From NCBI GenBank assembly GCA_036574075.1, contig JAINCN010000014.1, positions 1 to 58,770 on the forward strand: a DNA stretch of 58,770 nt. Reading direction: 5' to 3'. Below, in pieces: positions 16,192-26,459 of this stretch. The notes beneath the pieces are model-generated. The model was not told the DNA's origin. It made no database searches and was given only the letters and a program-made list of their open reading frames with translations. This DNA is from Deltaproteobacteria bacterium (GTDB lineage Bacteria; Desulfobacterota; Dissulfuribacteria; Dissulfuribacterales; UBA5754). Numbering within the stretch: position 1 is the stretch's first letter; each line of letters starts with the position of its first letter. Made by a program: the position numbers and the translations under genes.

Positions 16192-16366
16192 CCTGAATCC
16201 GTGAGATATGCACTCAACCTTTCGCTTTCATAGAATAAGCCGACGGCGGGGTGTTTGTGGATGGAGGCGCCCATGGACGGGGCTCGAACGGCAAATCCGC
16301 CCCCATGGACAGGAGGCTATTTGCCGCACGAAACAAAAACCCCAGCCGTCGGCCCACGGATTCAGG
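16192..16366 (+). mobile_element. Dispersed element, copy 8 (6-bp duplication)
   Basis: This is a 175-bp copy in forward orientation. GATCTC at 16186-16191 and 16367-16372 is a perfect 6-bp target duplication. Removing the element and one repeat restores an open frame (FTDDL-GRYIGV), direct evidence for insertion. Confidence 0.96.
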
Positions 16367-16531
16367 GATCTCGGGCGATATATCGGGGTGTGAAAGGAGG
16401 GCAAAACTGAGGAACCATCCACGCATGGCCTTGCTCCTCTCCCCTTTTCAAGCTTTGATAAAGGTGTTTAATAGCCGATCACTTACGGTTACCATATTTT
16501 ACACTTCAATCCACTCCCGGAATCGACTCCC

Positions 16532-18142
16532 ATGGTCCACAAAATCCCATCCATCACCCCTGGCCGTATCCTCGCCATTATCCTTCTTCTTTTCTGCGTA
16601 AACACCGGGATCCAGGCCGAGGCCGGATCCGCCAAGAAAGAGGCCGCTGCCAAAAAGCAGCCACCACCTCCTCCTGCGTTTACCTTCCTCACCGTGATCG
16701 AAAAGGCGAAGGCCCTTGCTGCCGCGCCCTATCGCGCCCCTCAAGGGATGGTGCCTCCCGTCCTTTTAAACGCTACGTATGATCAATGGCGGGACATCCG
16801 CTTCCAGACCGACAAGTCCCTCTGGCGTGCAGAAAAGCTCCCTTTCGAGGTCCAGTTCTTTCACCCCGGGCTCTACTACGACCGGACGGTCGCCATAAAC
16901 ATCGTGGATGAAGGAAAGGTTTCCAGGTATCCTGTGACGAAGAGCCTTTTCAACTACGGCAAAAACACGTTCGCACATGATATCCCTGACGACGTCGGGG
17001 CCGCAGGTTTCCGTTTCCACGCCCCCATAAAGACCAAGGACTACTATGACGAATTCCTTGTCTTTCTCGGCGCGAGCTACCTGCGAGCCGTGGCGCGTGA
17101 TCACCATTACGGGCTCTCCGCCCGGGCCATCGCCGTGGATACCGCAACATCCACAGGCGAAGAATTTCCCTGGTTTCGGGAATTCTGGCTGGTGAAGCCC
17201 CGGCCGAAGGACACCACCATCAGCCTCTATGCCCTTCTCGACAGCCCGAGTCTAACCGGGGCCTATTCATTTAAGGCGACTCCTGGCGTGGAGACGGTCA
17301 TAGACGTCCAGAGCGTCCTTTTTCTGAGAAAAAACGTCCAGAAACTCGGCATCGCGCCTCTCACGAGCATGTTCCTCTTTGGAGAAAACTCGAACCGCAA
17401 ACCCCGCGAGGACTACAGGCCCGAGGTCCACGATTCCGACGGCCTTCTCGTCCATTTCGAGAGCGGAGAGTGGCTCTGGCGTCCTCTTCAGAACCCCAGA
17501 ACCCTCCAGGTGAACACATTCAACGCCCCGAACATACGGGGCTTCGGTCTCCTTCAGCGGGATACGAAATTTCCTGACTACGAGGACCTGGAGGCCCGGT
17601 ACGAAAACCGGCCGAGTGTCTGGATAGAACCCAAAGGCAACTGGGGCCCCGGCAAGCTGGAACTCGTCCAGATCCCTTCGACCGAAGAGATCCACGACAA
17701 CATCGTCAGCTTCTGGGTGCCGGACCAGCAGCCACCCCCTGGCGAACCCGTCCGGTACGATTACACCATGCATTGGTTCACCCCTTCCATCAAGACCTCG
17801 CCACCCGGCTATGTCACAGCAACACGCATCGCCAGGGGAAAAGACGACAAAAGCTGGATTTTCGTCCTCGACTGGGACGGAGAGGCCATCAGAAAACTCA
17901 AGGAAGACTCCCAGCTCGAAGGCGTCGTAACTGTCACGAGCGAATGGGCGCGTCTCGTCCAGGTCCAGACATATCGAAACACGGTCACAGGAGGCTGGAG
18001 GCTCTCCTTCGAGATCGCCATCGATCCGGAAACCGCTATTGGAAAGGTCCTGCCCGACCGGAGGCCTCCTGTCGAGCTGCGGGCATTCCTGAAGGGGCCT
18101 GATTTATTCACAGAGACCTGGAGCTACGCCTTCAAACCCTGA
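16532..18142 (+). CDS. opgG: Periplasmic glucan biosynthesis protein OpgG/MdoG
   Basis: This 536-aa periplasmic protein is needed for branched osmoregulated glucans. An N-terminal signal peptide (residues about 1-33) ends near GIQAEA, followed by a Pro/Lys-rich stretch. Family markers include KALAAAPYRAP, LNATYDQWRDIRF, FHAPIKTKDYYDEFLVFLGA, SARAIAVDTA, GEEFPWFREFW, SDGLLVHFESGEWLWRPL, GFGLLQRDTKFPDYEDLEAR and PSVWIEPKGNWG. The last groups line the active-site cleft. It lies 13 bp upstream of opgH, the standard operon order. Confidence 0.96.
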   Translation: MVHKIPSITPGRILAIILLLFCVNTGIQAEAGSAKKEAAAKKQPPPPPAFTFLTVIEKAKALAAAPYRAPQGMVPPVLLNATYDQWRDIRFQTDKSLWRAEKLPFEVQFFHPGLYYDRTVAINIVDEGKVSRYPVTKSLFNYGKNTFAHDIPDDVGAAGFRFHAPIKTKDYYDEFLVFLGASYLRAVARDHHYGLSARAIAVDTATSTGEEFPWFREFWLVKPRPKDTTISLYALLDSPSLTGAYSFKATPGVETVIDVQSVLFLRKNVQKLGIAPLTSMFLFGENSNRKPREDYRPEVHDSDGLLVHFESGEWLWRPLQNPRTLQVNTFNAPNIRGFGLLQRDTKFPDYEDLEARYENRPSVWIEPKGNWGPGKLELVQIPSTEEIHDNIVSFWVPDQQPPPGEPVRYDYTMHWFTPSIKTSPPGYVTATRIARGKDDKSWIFVLDWDGEAIRKLKEDSQLEGVVTVTSEWARLVQVQTYRNTVTGGWRLSFEIAIDPETAIGKVLPDRRPPVELRAFLKGPDLFTETWSYAFKP

Positions 18143-18155
18143 CAAACCCGCCCCC

Positions 18156-20576
18156 ATGATCCAGAGACCGATCCCGGCCCGGGAAGAGACCGCAGGCCGA
18201 AAACTTCTCGCCTACCTGCGGCGTCTTCCCATCCCCGAAATAGACCGCCTGAAAATGGCGCTTTCAGTACTGGAACAGCACCCAGGGATACAGGACACGG
18301 ACGTCGTCCCCAAACTCCTCGAGAAGGTAGACCCAGTCGCCCTGGAGGATGATCCGCGTCTCGCCCCTGACATCTCCCGGTCAAGCATGGTCCCGGAACA
18401 TGTCCCTCGAAAGAAGTGGCTCACCTTCCTTAAGGCCCTCCTTTGGGGTAAAGCCATGAACGAGCAAACCGGCCGGAGCGGCAGGGAATATCTTAACGTT
18501 CCATGGTGCCGGGCCGCGAGACGCAGACGCATCCTCCTCGCCCTTGTGATCCTTATTCCAACTGTGGCGGCCGTCTCGACCATGGGTTCTGTCCTTCCTC
18601 ACCAGGGCTCTACCCCCATTGAAGCAGCGGTACTTGCCGTCTTCTCCGTCCTCTTTGCATGGATCTCCGTCGGATTCTGGACGGCATTCTTCGGATTTTT
18701 CACCCTTCTTCGACGTATCGACCGGATGACCGTCACCCACGACATGGAAAAACACAGTGAAGCCCCAAGGTCCCATGTCAGGACGGCCATCCTCTTTCCG
18801 GTCTGCAACGAAGACATGGACCGGGTCATGGCCGGGGTCGCGGCCACATACCTTTCGGTCGCGCGCACCGGTCTCCTTCCCGCCTTCGATTTCTTCATCC
18901 TGAGCGACACCCAGGATCCGGACGCCTGGATGGAAGAGCTGGCCGCATGGCGAAGGACGCGCGACCGACTCGAGGCCTCGGGCCGGCTTTTCTACCGACG
19001 CCGAAAGGTGAACATCAAACGGAAGAGCGGCAACATCGCCGACTTCTGCCGACGCTACGGGGCAAAATACACCTACATGGTGGTCATGGACGCGGACAGC
19101 GTCATGTCGGGCGAGACCCTTACGCGGTTGGTCTCCATCATGGAGCACAAGAGAAACGTGGGGATCCTCCAGACCGCGCCCTCGGTATCGGGCCGAACCA
19201 CCTTTCTCGCCCGGGTCCAGCAGTTCGCAAACCGCGCCTACGGCCCCATGTTCGCCGCCGGGCTGCACTTCATGCAGCTAGGTGACGCCCAGTTCTGGGG
19301 ACACAACGCCATCATCCGGATCCGGCCCTTCATGAAGCACTGCGCCCTCCCCCGTCTCTCCGGCCGCCCTCCCCTCGGAGGGGATATCATGAGCCACGAC
19401 TTCGTGGAGGCGGCACTTATGCGCCGGGCCGGATGGGGGGTATGGCTCGCCTTTGACCTCGGGGGCAGCTACGAAGAAAGCCCTCCCACCCTCCTTGCCG
19501 AACTCAAGAGGGACCGCAGGTGGTGTCAGGGAAACCTCCAGCACCTCCGCCTCCTTTTCACGCGTGGACTTTTTCCAGCCCACCGGGCCCTGTTTCTGAA
19601 CGGGGCCATGGCCTACGGCTCCGCCTTCCTCTGGTTCCTTTTCATCGTCCTTTCCTCAGTGGAGGCCATTCTTGAAGCCGTGAGTCTGCCAGTCTATTTC
19701 CCTGTAGAACGCAGCCTCTTCCCCACATGGCCGGTCTGGGACCCAGGCTGGGCCATGAGTCTTCTTGCCACAACCGGCGTTCTGCTCTTTCTCCCCAAGG
19801 CCATGAGCTATGTCCTCATCCTCGTCAAGGGCCGGTCGAGACTCTTCGGCGGGCCGATCCGCCTTGCCATAAGCATTCTGGCCGAGATCCTGACATCGAG
19901 CCTGCTCGCCCCCATCCGAATGCTCTTCCACAGCAAGTTCGTCTTCATGACCATCCTCGGGAAAGAAGCGGGCTGGGGACAACAGCAACGAGACGACAGC
20001 GGGACGTCCTGGAGAGACGCGATCCGATTCCATCTGGGAGGAACCATTCTCGCCGCCCTGTGGGGATCGATCCTTTTCCTCTACAACCGTTCCTTTTTCT
20101 GGTGGATCACGCCCATCTTTCTTCCCCTTGTCCTTGCGATCCCCATCTCATACCTCACAAGCAGGGCCAAACTAGGCCTGATCGCCCGGCGAATCGGCAT
20201 CTTTCTGACCCCTGAAGAGGTAGAACCGCCCAGGGAACTCAAGGAATTGGCCATATTTCAAATGGAAAATAAGTCCCTTACCCCCTCCTTCGGGATCCCA
20301 AAGGGCAGGGGCTTTGCCCGCGCTATCCTGGATCCAGCCATCCACTTCCTCCATCTTTCCTCTTTGCGAAGACCACGTTCCCTGGACCCGGACATTCGGA
20401 TCCGGCGTGAGATCCTTGTCGAAAAGGCCATCCATGAAGGGCCCGAATCCCTCACCGCCATGGAAAAGAAGGAGATCCTGGCCGATCCGAGGAGCTTTTC
20501 GGCCCTTCACCGCCGGTCCTGGGCCCTTCCCATGGATGAACTCGAACGGACATGGGGCATGAGAGTGAGAGAGTAA
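18156..20576 (+). CDS. opgH: Glucan glucosyltransferase OpgH/MdoH
   Basis: This 806-aa inner-membrane GT2 enzyme polymerises glucose from UDP-glucose and exports it. Early membrane helices lie near residues 125-195, before the catalytic domain. SDTQDPDAW, MDADSVMSG (DxD), GHNAIIR, HDFVEAALMRRAGW and RRWCQGNLQH (QxxRW-like) form the catalytic set. A C-terminal block of helices spans about residues 470-680. The cytoplasmic N-terminus has an unusual helical region (LPIPEIDRLKMALSVLEQHP). It partners with OpgG directly upstream. Confidence 0.96.
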   Translation: MIQRPIPAREETAGRKLLAYLRRLPIPEIDRLKMALSVLEQHPGIQDTDVVPKLLEKVDPVALEDDPRLAPDISRSSMVPEHVPRKKWLTFLKALLWGKAMNEQTGRSGREYLNVPWCRAARRRRILLALVILIPTVAAVSTMGSVLPHQGSTPIEAAVLAVFSVLFAWISVGFWTAFFGFFTLLRRIDRMTVTHDMEKHSEAPRSHVRTAILFPVCNEDMDRVMAGVAATYLSVARTGLLPAFDFFILSDTQDPDAWMEELAAWRRTRDRLEASGRLFYRRRKVNIKRKSGNIADFCRRYGAKYTYMVVMDADSVMSGETLTRLVSIMEHKRNVGILQTAPSVSGRTTFLARVQQFANRAYGPMFAAGLHFMQLGDAQFWGHNAIIRIRPFMKHCALPRLSGRPPLGGDIMSHDFVEAALMRRAGWGVWLAFDLGGSYEESPPTLLAELKRDRRWCQGNLQHLRLLFTRGLFPAHRALFLNGAMAYGSAFLWFLFIVLSSVEAILEAVSLPVYFPVERSLFPTWPVWDPGWAMSLLATTGVLLFLPKAMSYVLILVKGRSRLFGGPIRLAISILAEILTSSLLAPIRMLFHSKFVFMTILGKEAGWGQQQRDDSGTSWRDAIRFHLGGTILAALWGSILFLYNRSFFWWITPIFLPLVLAIPISYLTSRAKLGLIARRIGIFLTPEEVEPPRELKELAIFQMENKSLTPSFGIPKGRGFARAILDPAIHFLHLSSLRRPRSLDPDIRIRREILVEKAIHEGPESLTAMEKKEILADPRSFSALHRRSWALPMDELERTWGMRVRE

Positions 20577-20636
20577 TGACATTTGGGTGACACTTACCCT
20601 TTCCTCCTCCCCAATCCGGCCGCAATCGCGTAGTCT

Positions 20637-22082
20637 ATGGACGCTATGCCCCTCTCAGCCCGCACACGAATCGCATGCACTATCGGTCCGGCATCGGCAA
20701 AACCCGAGATCCTCGAGGAGTTTCTCCGACAGGGGATGTCAGTCGCAAGGCTCAACCTCGCCCATGGCGACTTTGCTTCTCATGAGGACTACGTCCGCCT
20801 GATACGCGATGCCTCCTGCAAAACAGGCATCCGGGTAGCCATCCTCGCCGACCTACCAGGCCCCAAATACAGGGTAGGGCGCCTTCTGCAAGACCCGATG
20901 GAGCTCCGCTGCGAAGACGATGTCGTCCTCTCCATCGGAAAGGAGGCCAAGGCTACCGGGCATATTCCTGTGGATGTACCCGGACTTGCCAAGGCGGTCC
21001 GGCCCGGAGACGCCATTTTCCTGAGTGACGGGTTCCTGGAACTCAGGGTAAAGGAGGTCCAGGAGGAAGACATTATCTGCACGGTCGTGGTCGGGGGGAC
21101 GTTGAGATCCCACAAGGGGATCAACATACCTGAGATCGACCTGGGAGCCGGGGCCGTCACGTCATACGACCACGACTGCATCGCCTTTGCGGCCCAAGCC
21201 GGGATCGACGCCATCAGCGTCTCCTATGTGGAACGCCCGGATGACATCCTCGAGGTCCGGAGGATCGCCTCCTCCCATGGGGGGTACTCCCCGGCCGTCA
21301 TAGCCAAAATCGAAAGGAGGAAGGCCGTCCAAAACTTAGATGCCCTGCTCGAGGCGGCTGACGGGATCATGGTCGCCCGGGGAGATCTCGGGGTGGAGAC
21401 CCCAATAGAAGAGATCGCTATCGTCCAGAAACGGATCATCCATGCAGCCAACCGCGCTGGGAAACCCGTTATCACCGCGACCCAGATGCTCGAATCCATG
21501 ATGGAAAACCGCCGTCCCACCCGTGCTGAGGTGACTGACATTTCTAACGCCATCCTCGACGGCACGGACTGCGTCATGCTCTCGGAAGAGACCGCCATGG
21601 GCAGATATCCGGTCGAGGCGATCTCCATGATGGCGAGGATCGCAACTGCCACTGAACGGGACCGGTCAGAGCGGATGGCAAAGGAACCGTTCCATCCGCT
21701 TGCCGACCCGAAAGGCGGAGTCTCGCCAAAGGACATCATGGCATCCGCGGTCCAGGTGGTCGCCCAAAGACTACATCCTCTTGCCATCGTCGTCCCGACT
21801 CGAAGCGGTACGATCGCCCGCAGGCTTGCCAAATTCAGGCTCCCTATCGGGATCCTTGCCATGTGCACAGAGGAGAAGACCTGCCAACGCCTTCAATTCA
21901 CCTATGGCGTCACCAGCCAACTCATTGAGACCTTTCCTCCGGACTGGGCGGACTTCTGCCGCTCCTGGTTCAAGAAGCGCGGCATCACGGACGGACTCGT
22001 GCTACTCGCCCAGGGACCGTCTTCCCTGAGGCCACAGATCCCCCACCGGATAGACGTGGTGGATCTCTCGGTCAGCCCATAG
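20637..22082 (+). CDS. pyk: Pyruvate kinase
   Basis: This 481-aa glycolytic enzyme transfers phosphate from PEP to ADP. RIACTIGPAS and ARLNLAHGDF form the start of the barrel. KIERRKAVQNLDALLEAADG contains the catalytic lysine. GIMVARGDLGVE and ITATQMLESMMENRRPTRAE are metal and substrate loops. SEETAMGRYPVEAISMM follows, then a C-terminal domain with VPTRSGTIARRLAKFR. The ADLPGPKYRVG segment replaces the common DTKGPEIRTG form. The first ATG is used; one at 20646 is equally possible because no clear ribosome site is seen. Confidence 0.94.
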   Translation: MDAMPLSARTRIACTIGPASAKPEILEEFLRQGMSVARLNLAHGDFASHEDYVRLIRDASCKTGIRVAILADLPGPKYRVGRLLQDPMELRCEDDVVLSIGKEAKATGHIPVDVPGLAKAVRPGDAIFLSDGFLELRVKEVQEEDIICTVVVGGTLRSHKGINIPEIDLGAGAVTSYDHDCIAFAAQAGIDAISVSYVERPDDILEVRRIASSHGGYSPAVIAKIERRKAVQNLDALLEAADGIMVARGDLGVETPIEEIAIVQKRIIHAANRAGKPVITATQMLESMMENRRPTRAEVTDISNAILDGTDCVMLSEETAMGRYPVEAISMMARIATATERDRSERMAKEPFHPLADPKGGVSPKDIMASAVQVVAQRLHPLAIVVPTRSGTIARRLAKFRLPIGILAMCTEEKTCQRLQFTYGVTSQLIETFPPDWADFCRSWFKKRGITDGLVLLAQGPSSLRPQIPHRIDVVDLSVSP

Positions 22083-22197
22083 AGGCAGGCGCGTTCAGAC
22101 AAGTGCCGGCGGCCTTTGCCTCCATCGGCATCTTAACGGCTTTTCCCTTCTTTCTGCTTGCGGTGCCCATTATGGGGACGTTATATAAGAAAAAGAT

Positions 22198-24105
22198 ATG
22201 AAAGTCGCGACCCGGCTCTACCTATTTCGGCGTCTCTTAAGGCTTCGCACTTGGTGGGCCGCCTTTCTCCACGATATCGCGTGGATCCCCACATCCATCC
22301 TCCTTGGTTTTTGGGTAAGGTTCAATTTCGACCCCATCCCTCCGGACTTTCTCTTCGGGGCCTGGATGCTGACCGGCATCGCAATCCCCGTTCAAGGGAT
22401 ACTTTTCTGGAACCTCGGCCTCTATCGGGGCATCTGGCGTTTTGCCTCCCTCCCCGACCTCATCCGCATATTCAAGGCCGTCTCCATCGGAAACGTAACG
22501 ATCTTCACCATCGCCTATCTGCTGAGGATAGAAGGCATCCCCCGGTCACTCATCTTCCTTTATCCCATCCTCCTCGCCGTAGGGCTTTCGTGCCCCAGAC
22601 TCGCCTACCGATGGATCAAGGACCACCGTTTTCGAATGCGCGACCACGACGCAAAAAGGACCCTCGTCATAGGGGCGGGCAAGGCGGCAGACACCCTCGT
22701 ACAAGACCTCGTCAAACAGGGCAGGCACATCCTCGTCGGCATCCTTGACGACGATCCGCGAAAAAAAGGACGGGACATCTACGGCATCCCCATAATCGGT
22801 CGGCTCGATGCCATAGAAGACGTAATCATTCAGTACGACGTGGAACTCGTGCTCCTTGCCATTCCGAGTGCTTCGGCACGCTTGATCCAGCGGATCTTCT
22901 CCACATGCCAGGGACTCGGCGTGGACTTTCGGACCCTCCCATCCCTTGCGGAGATAGCAGACGGCAGGATCGAGACCTCATCGCTTCGAGAGATACGCAT
23001 CGAGGACCTCCTCGGCAGGGAACCTGTCCAGTTGGATACGGAAGAGATATCCCGTTTTCTCAAGGGGAAAAGGGTCCTTGTCACCGGGGCCGGGGGTTCC
23101 ATCGGCTCGGAACTCTGCCGTCAGATCACCATGTTCCGTCCCCAGGAACTCATTCTTGTCGATAATGGGGAATACAATCTCTATCAAATCGAAAAGGAGA
23201 TGAACACCCCGGAAAGGGCCGTATCCATCACGACCTTCCTGGGCGACGTCAGAGACGAATCCCGCATGCGTTTCATCTTCGGACTGACCCGCCCCGAGAT
23301 CGTTTTTCACGCCGCCGCCTTCAAGCACGTCCCACTCGTGGAAAAAAATCCCATTGAGGGTGTCAAGACCAACGTCTTCGGGACCAAGATCGTGACGGAC
23401 GTCTCCCGGGAATTCGGGGTGGAAAAATTCGTCCTCGTCTCCACGGACAAGGCAGTGAACCCCGGAAACGTCATGGGCGCGAGCAAGAGGATCGCCGAGA
23501 TTTACTGCCAGAACCTGAATGGGCGTTCTTCCACGCTTTTCATCACGACACGTTTCGGAAACGTTCTCGGATCAAGCGGATCGGTCATCCCCCTCTTCAA
23601 GGAACAGATCGCCAAGGGAGGACCCGTGACTGTCACACATAAGGACATGACACGCTATTTCATGACCATCCCCGAGTCCTGTCAACTCATCCTCCAGGCC
23701 GGGGCGATCGGAGAAGGTGGAGAAATATTCGTCCTCGACATGGGAGAACCGGTCAGGATCGTTCATCTCGCCGAGGAGATGATCCGGCTTTCCGGCCTTG
23801 AGGCCGGGCGGGACATCGAGATCGTCTATACCGGCATCCGCGCCGGAGAAAAACTCCATGAGGAGCTCTTCCATCCCTCCGAGACCCCCATCGGAACCCG
23901 GCACCCGAAGATCAAACTCGCCTTGTCCCGAGCCGTTGACCTGCGCTGGATCGAGGACCGCCTCTCCGCCCTTGAAAAGGCCTGTGAAGCCTATGACATC
24001 CCCCGGCTCCGGCAACTCCTCACGGAGATGGTGCCGGAGTATCCGTATAGTTCTGCACCCGCTTCGACGTCATCCCAGGTCCGGACCAACGCGACGGTTC
24101 ACTGA
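22198..24105 (+). CDS. CapD/FlaA1-type membrane nucleoside-sugar 4,6-dehydratase
   Basis: This 635-aa polysaccharide enzyme has four or so N-terminal membrane helices (about residues 15-145). A first Rossmann domain is at KRTLVIGAGKAADTLV, and a second extended SDR domain at RVLVTGAGGSIGSELCRQI. SFKHVPLVEKNP-type sequence (AAAFKHVPLVEKNPIEG) and STDKAVNPGNVMGASKR supply the catalytic region, with Met replacing the usual SDR Tyr as in WbpM/CapD proteins. The likely product is a UDP-4-keto-6-deoxy sugar for O-antigen or capsule. Its 3' end overlaps the convergent kinase gene by 86 bp. Confidence 0.9.
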   Translation: MKVATRLYLFRRLLRLRTWWAAFLHDIAWIPTSILLGFWVRFNFDPIPPDFLFGAWMLTGIAIPVQGILFWNLGLYRGIWRFASLPDLIRIFKAVSIGNVTIFTIAYLLRIEGIPRSLIFLYPILLAVGLSCPRLAYRWIKDHRFRMRDHDAKRTLVIGAGKAADTLVQDLVKQGRHILVGILDDDPRKKGRDIYGIPIIGRLDAIEDVIIQYDVELVLLAIPSASARLIQRIFSTCQGLGVDFRTLPSLAEIADGRIETSSLREIRIEDLLGREPVQLDTEEISRFLKGKRVLVTGAGGSIGSELCRQITMFRPQELILVDNGEYNLYQIEKEMNTPERAVSITTFLGDVRDESRMRFIFGLTRPEIVFHAAAFKHVPLVEKNPIEGVKTNVFGTKIVTDVSREFGVEKFVLVSTDKAVNPGNVMGASKRIAEIYCQNLNGRSSTLFITTRFGNVLGSSGSVIPLFKEQIAKGGPVTVTHKDMTRYFMTIPESCQLILQAGAIGEGGEIFVLDMGEPVRIVHLAEEMIRLSGLEAGRDIEIVYTGIRAGEKLHEELFHPSETPIGTRHPKIKLALSRAVDLRWIEDRLSALEKACEAYDIPRLRQLLTEMVPEYPYSSAPASTSSQVRTNATVH

Positions 24106-26222
24106 ACGAAAGGGCGGCCCACCAGTCCCGGAGTTCCCGGACAGCGGCCCCGAGCCGGAGATGGCCTTCCGGGATCTCGCCCAACCTTTCTTCCCGAATC
24201 ATGCCGCCGAGATCCCCTGCCGCCTGGGCGAGCCTTTCCGCCGCCACCGTGGAGGCAGTCCCGCGGATAAGGTGGCAGATCTTTCGAACCCCGCCCAGGT
24301 CCCCTGCCTGAAGCCTGTCGTCCACCTCCCTGACCCATCCCTTTAATTCACGCAGCAGATCCTCAATCAGCTCGCGTGCGAGTTCCTCGTTTCCCTGACA
24401 GGTGGCCACAAGGGCGACGAGATCCAGGGGCTGGGAGGAGTCGTCCCGGCTGACGGGAGACGGCCCGGCTCCTGCAAGGCGTGTGGAGGCCGCGGCAGGG
24501 GCGGAAAGGAGCCGGGCGATCTCGTTTCTCACATGCTTGAGCCTGATGGGCTTGACCACGTAGCCGTCCATCCCTGCGGCAAGAAACCTCTCCTGATCTC
24601 CAGCGAGGGCATGGGCCGTGACCGCCACCACCGGGATCCGGACATGATTCGGGAGTTGCCTGATCCTCCGGGTGACCTCCATCCCGTCCATGCCCGGCAT
24701 GGAGATGTCCATGAAGATCATGTCAAAACCGGCATCCATGGCCAGGATGGAGAGGACCTCCTCGCCGGATCCCGCCTCCACAACCGTCCAGCCGTCCTTT
24801 TGGAGGAAAAGCCTCAGGACCTTCCTGTTGAGGGGAACGTCGTCCACGACAAGGGCCCTTCCACCGGAGACAACCGTAGAAGGACATTCCTCTCCAGTGA
24901 TCCCGGACGGATCGCCCTCGGGAAGGGCCAATGTGACCGTAAAGGTGGTCCCGTGGCCGCAGCGGCTTTTCAGGGTGATATCCCCTCCCATAAGTCTGGC
25001 TAGCTCCCTCGAGATGGAAAGACCAAGCCCGGTTCCTCCGGCCTTTCTCCCATGTTCCGTCTGCTCGAAGGGGGAAAAAACGGCCTCGATCTGGTCCTCC
25101 GGGATCCCGGGTCCGGTATCCGCGACCGAGATGACCATCCGGGGTGACTCGCCGGATTCATCAACTCCGTATCGTACGGTTACCGTGACGAGCCCTTCGT
25201 TTACAAACTTGAAGGCGTTTCCCACGAGATTGTAGAGGATCTGCTTCACCCGGAGGGGATCCCCCCGAAGGACCCTTGGGATGGAGGGATCAAGAACGAG
25301 CGTGAACGAGATCCCCTTGATGCGGGCCTGCGCCGCAAAACTCCCCTCGAGTTCCCGAAAGATCCGCATCAGATCAAAGTCCTTGTCTTCGATGACGAGT
25401 TTTCCGGATTCTATCTTGGAAAAATCCAGGACGTCCCCGATGAGGGACGTGAGATGCCGGGCCGCCGCAGATAGGTCGGAGAGAAGCCCCCTACCCTCCC
25501 CGTCCGGTACGTATGCATCCAGGATCTCGGCGATCCCGCAGACCGCGTTGAGCGGGGTCCGGAGTTCATGGCTCATCTGGGCTGGAAGATCAACCGATTC
25601 CCGGAGGCGCCGGTCTTTCTGGCGAGAAGCCGTGCCTTTCCGTCCCTATCCACCTTTTCCCGCAGCCAGTTCCAATCCCGAGGGCCAAGACTTTCCGCAA
25701 GGGAGACAGGCCCATGATCCATCTCCAGTACGGCGCGCCCCTCTGGATTGAGAAGGATCAGATCACCATCCATCGTCGCCCGGAATGCCCCGACCGGCAG
25801 GTGCCTGAGAAGTTCCTCGTGCTGTACCTCCAGTTTCGTTCGCTTCGTCGCATCCAGGGCGAAAACCGAGACGAGCCCCGCGGGGTCGAAATCCGCGGAG
25901 AACGTGACATCGAGGCACCTTTCTCCCCCTCCTGCCCTGGCACCCTGAGGGATAGACCCCATGAACCCCCTTCGGGAAGCATGGAGACGGCCTGGAGATC
26001 CCCTTTTTCGACCCCGAAGGCCATGGCAAGATCCAATCCCGCCACGTCCCGGACGTCCCGGCCGACGAAACAAGCAAAGGCACGGTTTGCAGAGACGATC
26101 CGGAAGGAGCGATCCATCAGGGCCACCCCGACGGGCAGGGAATCCACGAGGGACCGGTACCGATCCCTGGATGCCCTTACGATTCGTAGTTCTTCCTGGA
26201 GTCGGGACAGGTAGTCTTCCAC
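24020..26222 (-). pseudogene. Hybrid PAS histidine kinase, broken by two frameshifts
   Basis: Three successive frames together encode one kinase. Frame one (GTG 26222) is a PAS domain, YRSLVDSLPVGVALMDRSF to AFGVEKG. Near 25925, at a G-run, the sense moves to a frame with LDVTFSADFDPAGLVSVFAL and a second sensor segment. Near 25632 it moves again to RRLRESVDLPAQMSHELRTP (H box), the HATPase domain with GTGLGLSIS, a receiver (FMDISMPGMDG) and an HPt domain (HLIRGTAS). Reading starts at 25576 would lose the sensors. Either the gene is dead or the sequence has two indel errors. Confidence 0.85.
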
Positions 26223-26237
26223 GACATGGGGGCCCTT

Positions 26238-26459
26238 TCAGGGCCGGCCGATGCCGGCCTCGATCACGTTAAGGATCTTATCCGCGTCCACGGGCTTTTC
26301 CATGAACTCGGAGACCCCGGCCGATATGGACTCGGACATGGGAACGCTTCCACCCCGAGCCGTGAGCATGACCATGGGCGGGGACGGATGTCTCGCCCTC
26401 AGCCCCCGTGCTACGTCGAGCCCGGTGCCGTCCGGAAGCTGATAGTCCAAGGATGTCAT
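26238..26459 (-). CDS. Truncated response-regulator receiver domain
   Basis: This encodes 73 aa from an ATG that overlaps the chemoreceptor stop (ATGA). [20 protein letters not shown] carries the phospho-acceptor Asp, and VVMLTA-like VMLTARG and [12 protein letters not shown] give the conserved Thr/Ser strand and Lys. The first beta strand, first helix and acidic pair, about 50 residues, are absent. Without them Mg2+ binding is unlikely, so it may be a remnant or a protein-interaction module. It lies between the chemoreceptor and the broken kinase. Confidence 0.75.
   Translation of the reverse strand: MTSLDYQLPDGTGLDVARGLRARHPSPPMVMLTARGGSVPMSESISAGVSEFMEKPVDADKILNVIEAGIGRP

Noticed and set aside
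16532-18142. Long minus-strand frames inside opgG, opgH and other GC-rich genes
   Set aside because: They are complementary shadows of well-recognised genes with strong family motifs.
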